A DNA stretch of 7,420 nucleotides from Prevotellaceae bacterium. Its GTDB lineage: Bacteria > Bacteroidota > Bacteroidia > Bacteroidales > UBA932. Below the pieces are notes generated by a model. That model searched no databases and was not told the origin of the DNA. It worked only from the letters and a program-made list of their open reading frames with translations. The stretch spans positions 1 to 7,420 of the forward strand of contig JAITHX010000091.1 in the NCBI GenBank assembly GCA_031279735.1. The letters run 5' to 3'. A program made the position numbers and the translations under genes. Numbering within the stretch: position 1 is the first letter of the stretch; every line of letters starts with the position of its first letter. This document shows, piece by piece, positions 7,290 to 7,420 of the stretch.

Positions 7290-7321
7290 TCATTCTTTTG
7301 TTATACGGTAGTTATGCGATA

Positions 7322-7356
7322 GTTAATGGTTAATTGTCAATGGTTAATTGTTAATG
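7322..7356 (+). repeat. AT-rich heptamer tandem array, GTTAATG/GTTAATT
   Basis: Five exact-length heptamers follow one another: GTTAATG, GTTAATT, GTCAATG, GTTAATT, GTTAATG. They differ at the last base and at one internal base. The array sits about 35 bp upstream of the TTTG promoter box, where AT-rich DNA could act as an upstream element, and its last G begins the palindrome-flanking sequence at 7356. The sequence is unrelated to the G-rich arrays at the other end but shares their 7-bp period. Confidence 0.85.
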
Positions 7357-7369
7357 CCTGTCGGACGGG

Positions 7370-7420
7370 CGGAGTGAAACGGAGACACTGAGCAGACAGG
7401 CGTGTCTCCGTCTCACTCCG
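7370..7420. repeat. Palindrome with 19-bp arms, cut by the window edge
   Basis: Bases 7370-7388 are the reverse complement of 7402-7420 with one exception, around a 13-nt loop (7389-7401). The exception is A7378 opposite C7412, which becomes a G-U pair in minus-strand RNA, so that transcript pairs along the whole stem. Part of the loop, GACAGGC (7395-7401), is complementary to GCCTGTC (7356-7362) just outside the left arm, allowing a pseudoknot or an alternative fold. The right arm ends exactly at the last base of the window, so the palindrome may be longer. No T tract follows in either direction within the window. It may be a dispersed intergenic repeat or the 3' structure of an upstream gene. 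Confidence 0.85.

Overview
The window looks like a chromosomal segment from a member of the Bacteroidota, probably Bacteroidales. Three things suggest this: a DUF4836-type lipoprotein gene, an M16 peptidase and an ABC ATPase with sequence features I associate with Bacteroides relatives, and two sites matching the Bacteroidota promoter element TAnnTTTG, one with a TTTG box exactly 19 nt upstream. These are judged by eye, with no database search. All four genes lie on the minus strand, so the window is transcribed right to left. Genes are of moderate G+C and the spacers are AT-rich.

In transcription order: (1) 7420-7235 is an upstream region with a palindrome cut by the window edge, an array of five AT-rich heptamers (GTTAATG/T type) and a strong promoter. 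(2) 7234-4361 is a secreted M16 zinc metallopeptidase. (3) 4349-2517 is ilvD, dihydroxy-acid dehydratase of branched-chain amino acid synthesis, only 11 nt behind the peptidase gene. (4) 2516-2421 is a 96-bp AT-rich spacer with a second promoter and a direct repeat. (5) 2420-837 is a DUF4836-like lipoprotein. (6) 849-196 is an ABC ATPase overlapping the lipoprotein gene by 13 bp. (7) 210-1 holds two opposed arrays of G-rich heptamers (TATGGGG/TATAGGG) that can fold into a very long hairpin containing the ATPase stop codon.

The genes form two probable transcription units, peptidase-ilvD and lipoprotein-ATPase. There is no clear terminator between them, so readthrough is possible. The second pair suggests an envelope process driven by an ATPase, but no permease is in the window. 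Peptidase and ilvD have no evident shared pathway.

I see no mobile-element gene, CRISPR array, tRNA, rRNA or defence system. The genes are ordinary. The unexplained material is in the non-coding ends: two unrelated repeat families, both with a strict 7-bp period and each next to or forming a palindrome. Both palindromes have imperfections that become G-U wobble pairs only in minus-strand RNA.
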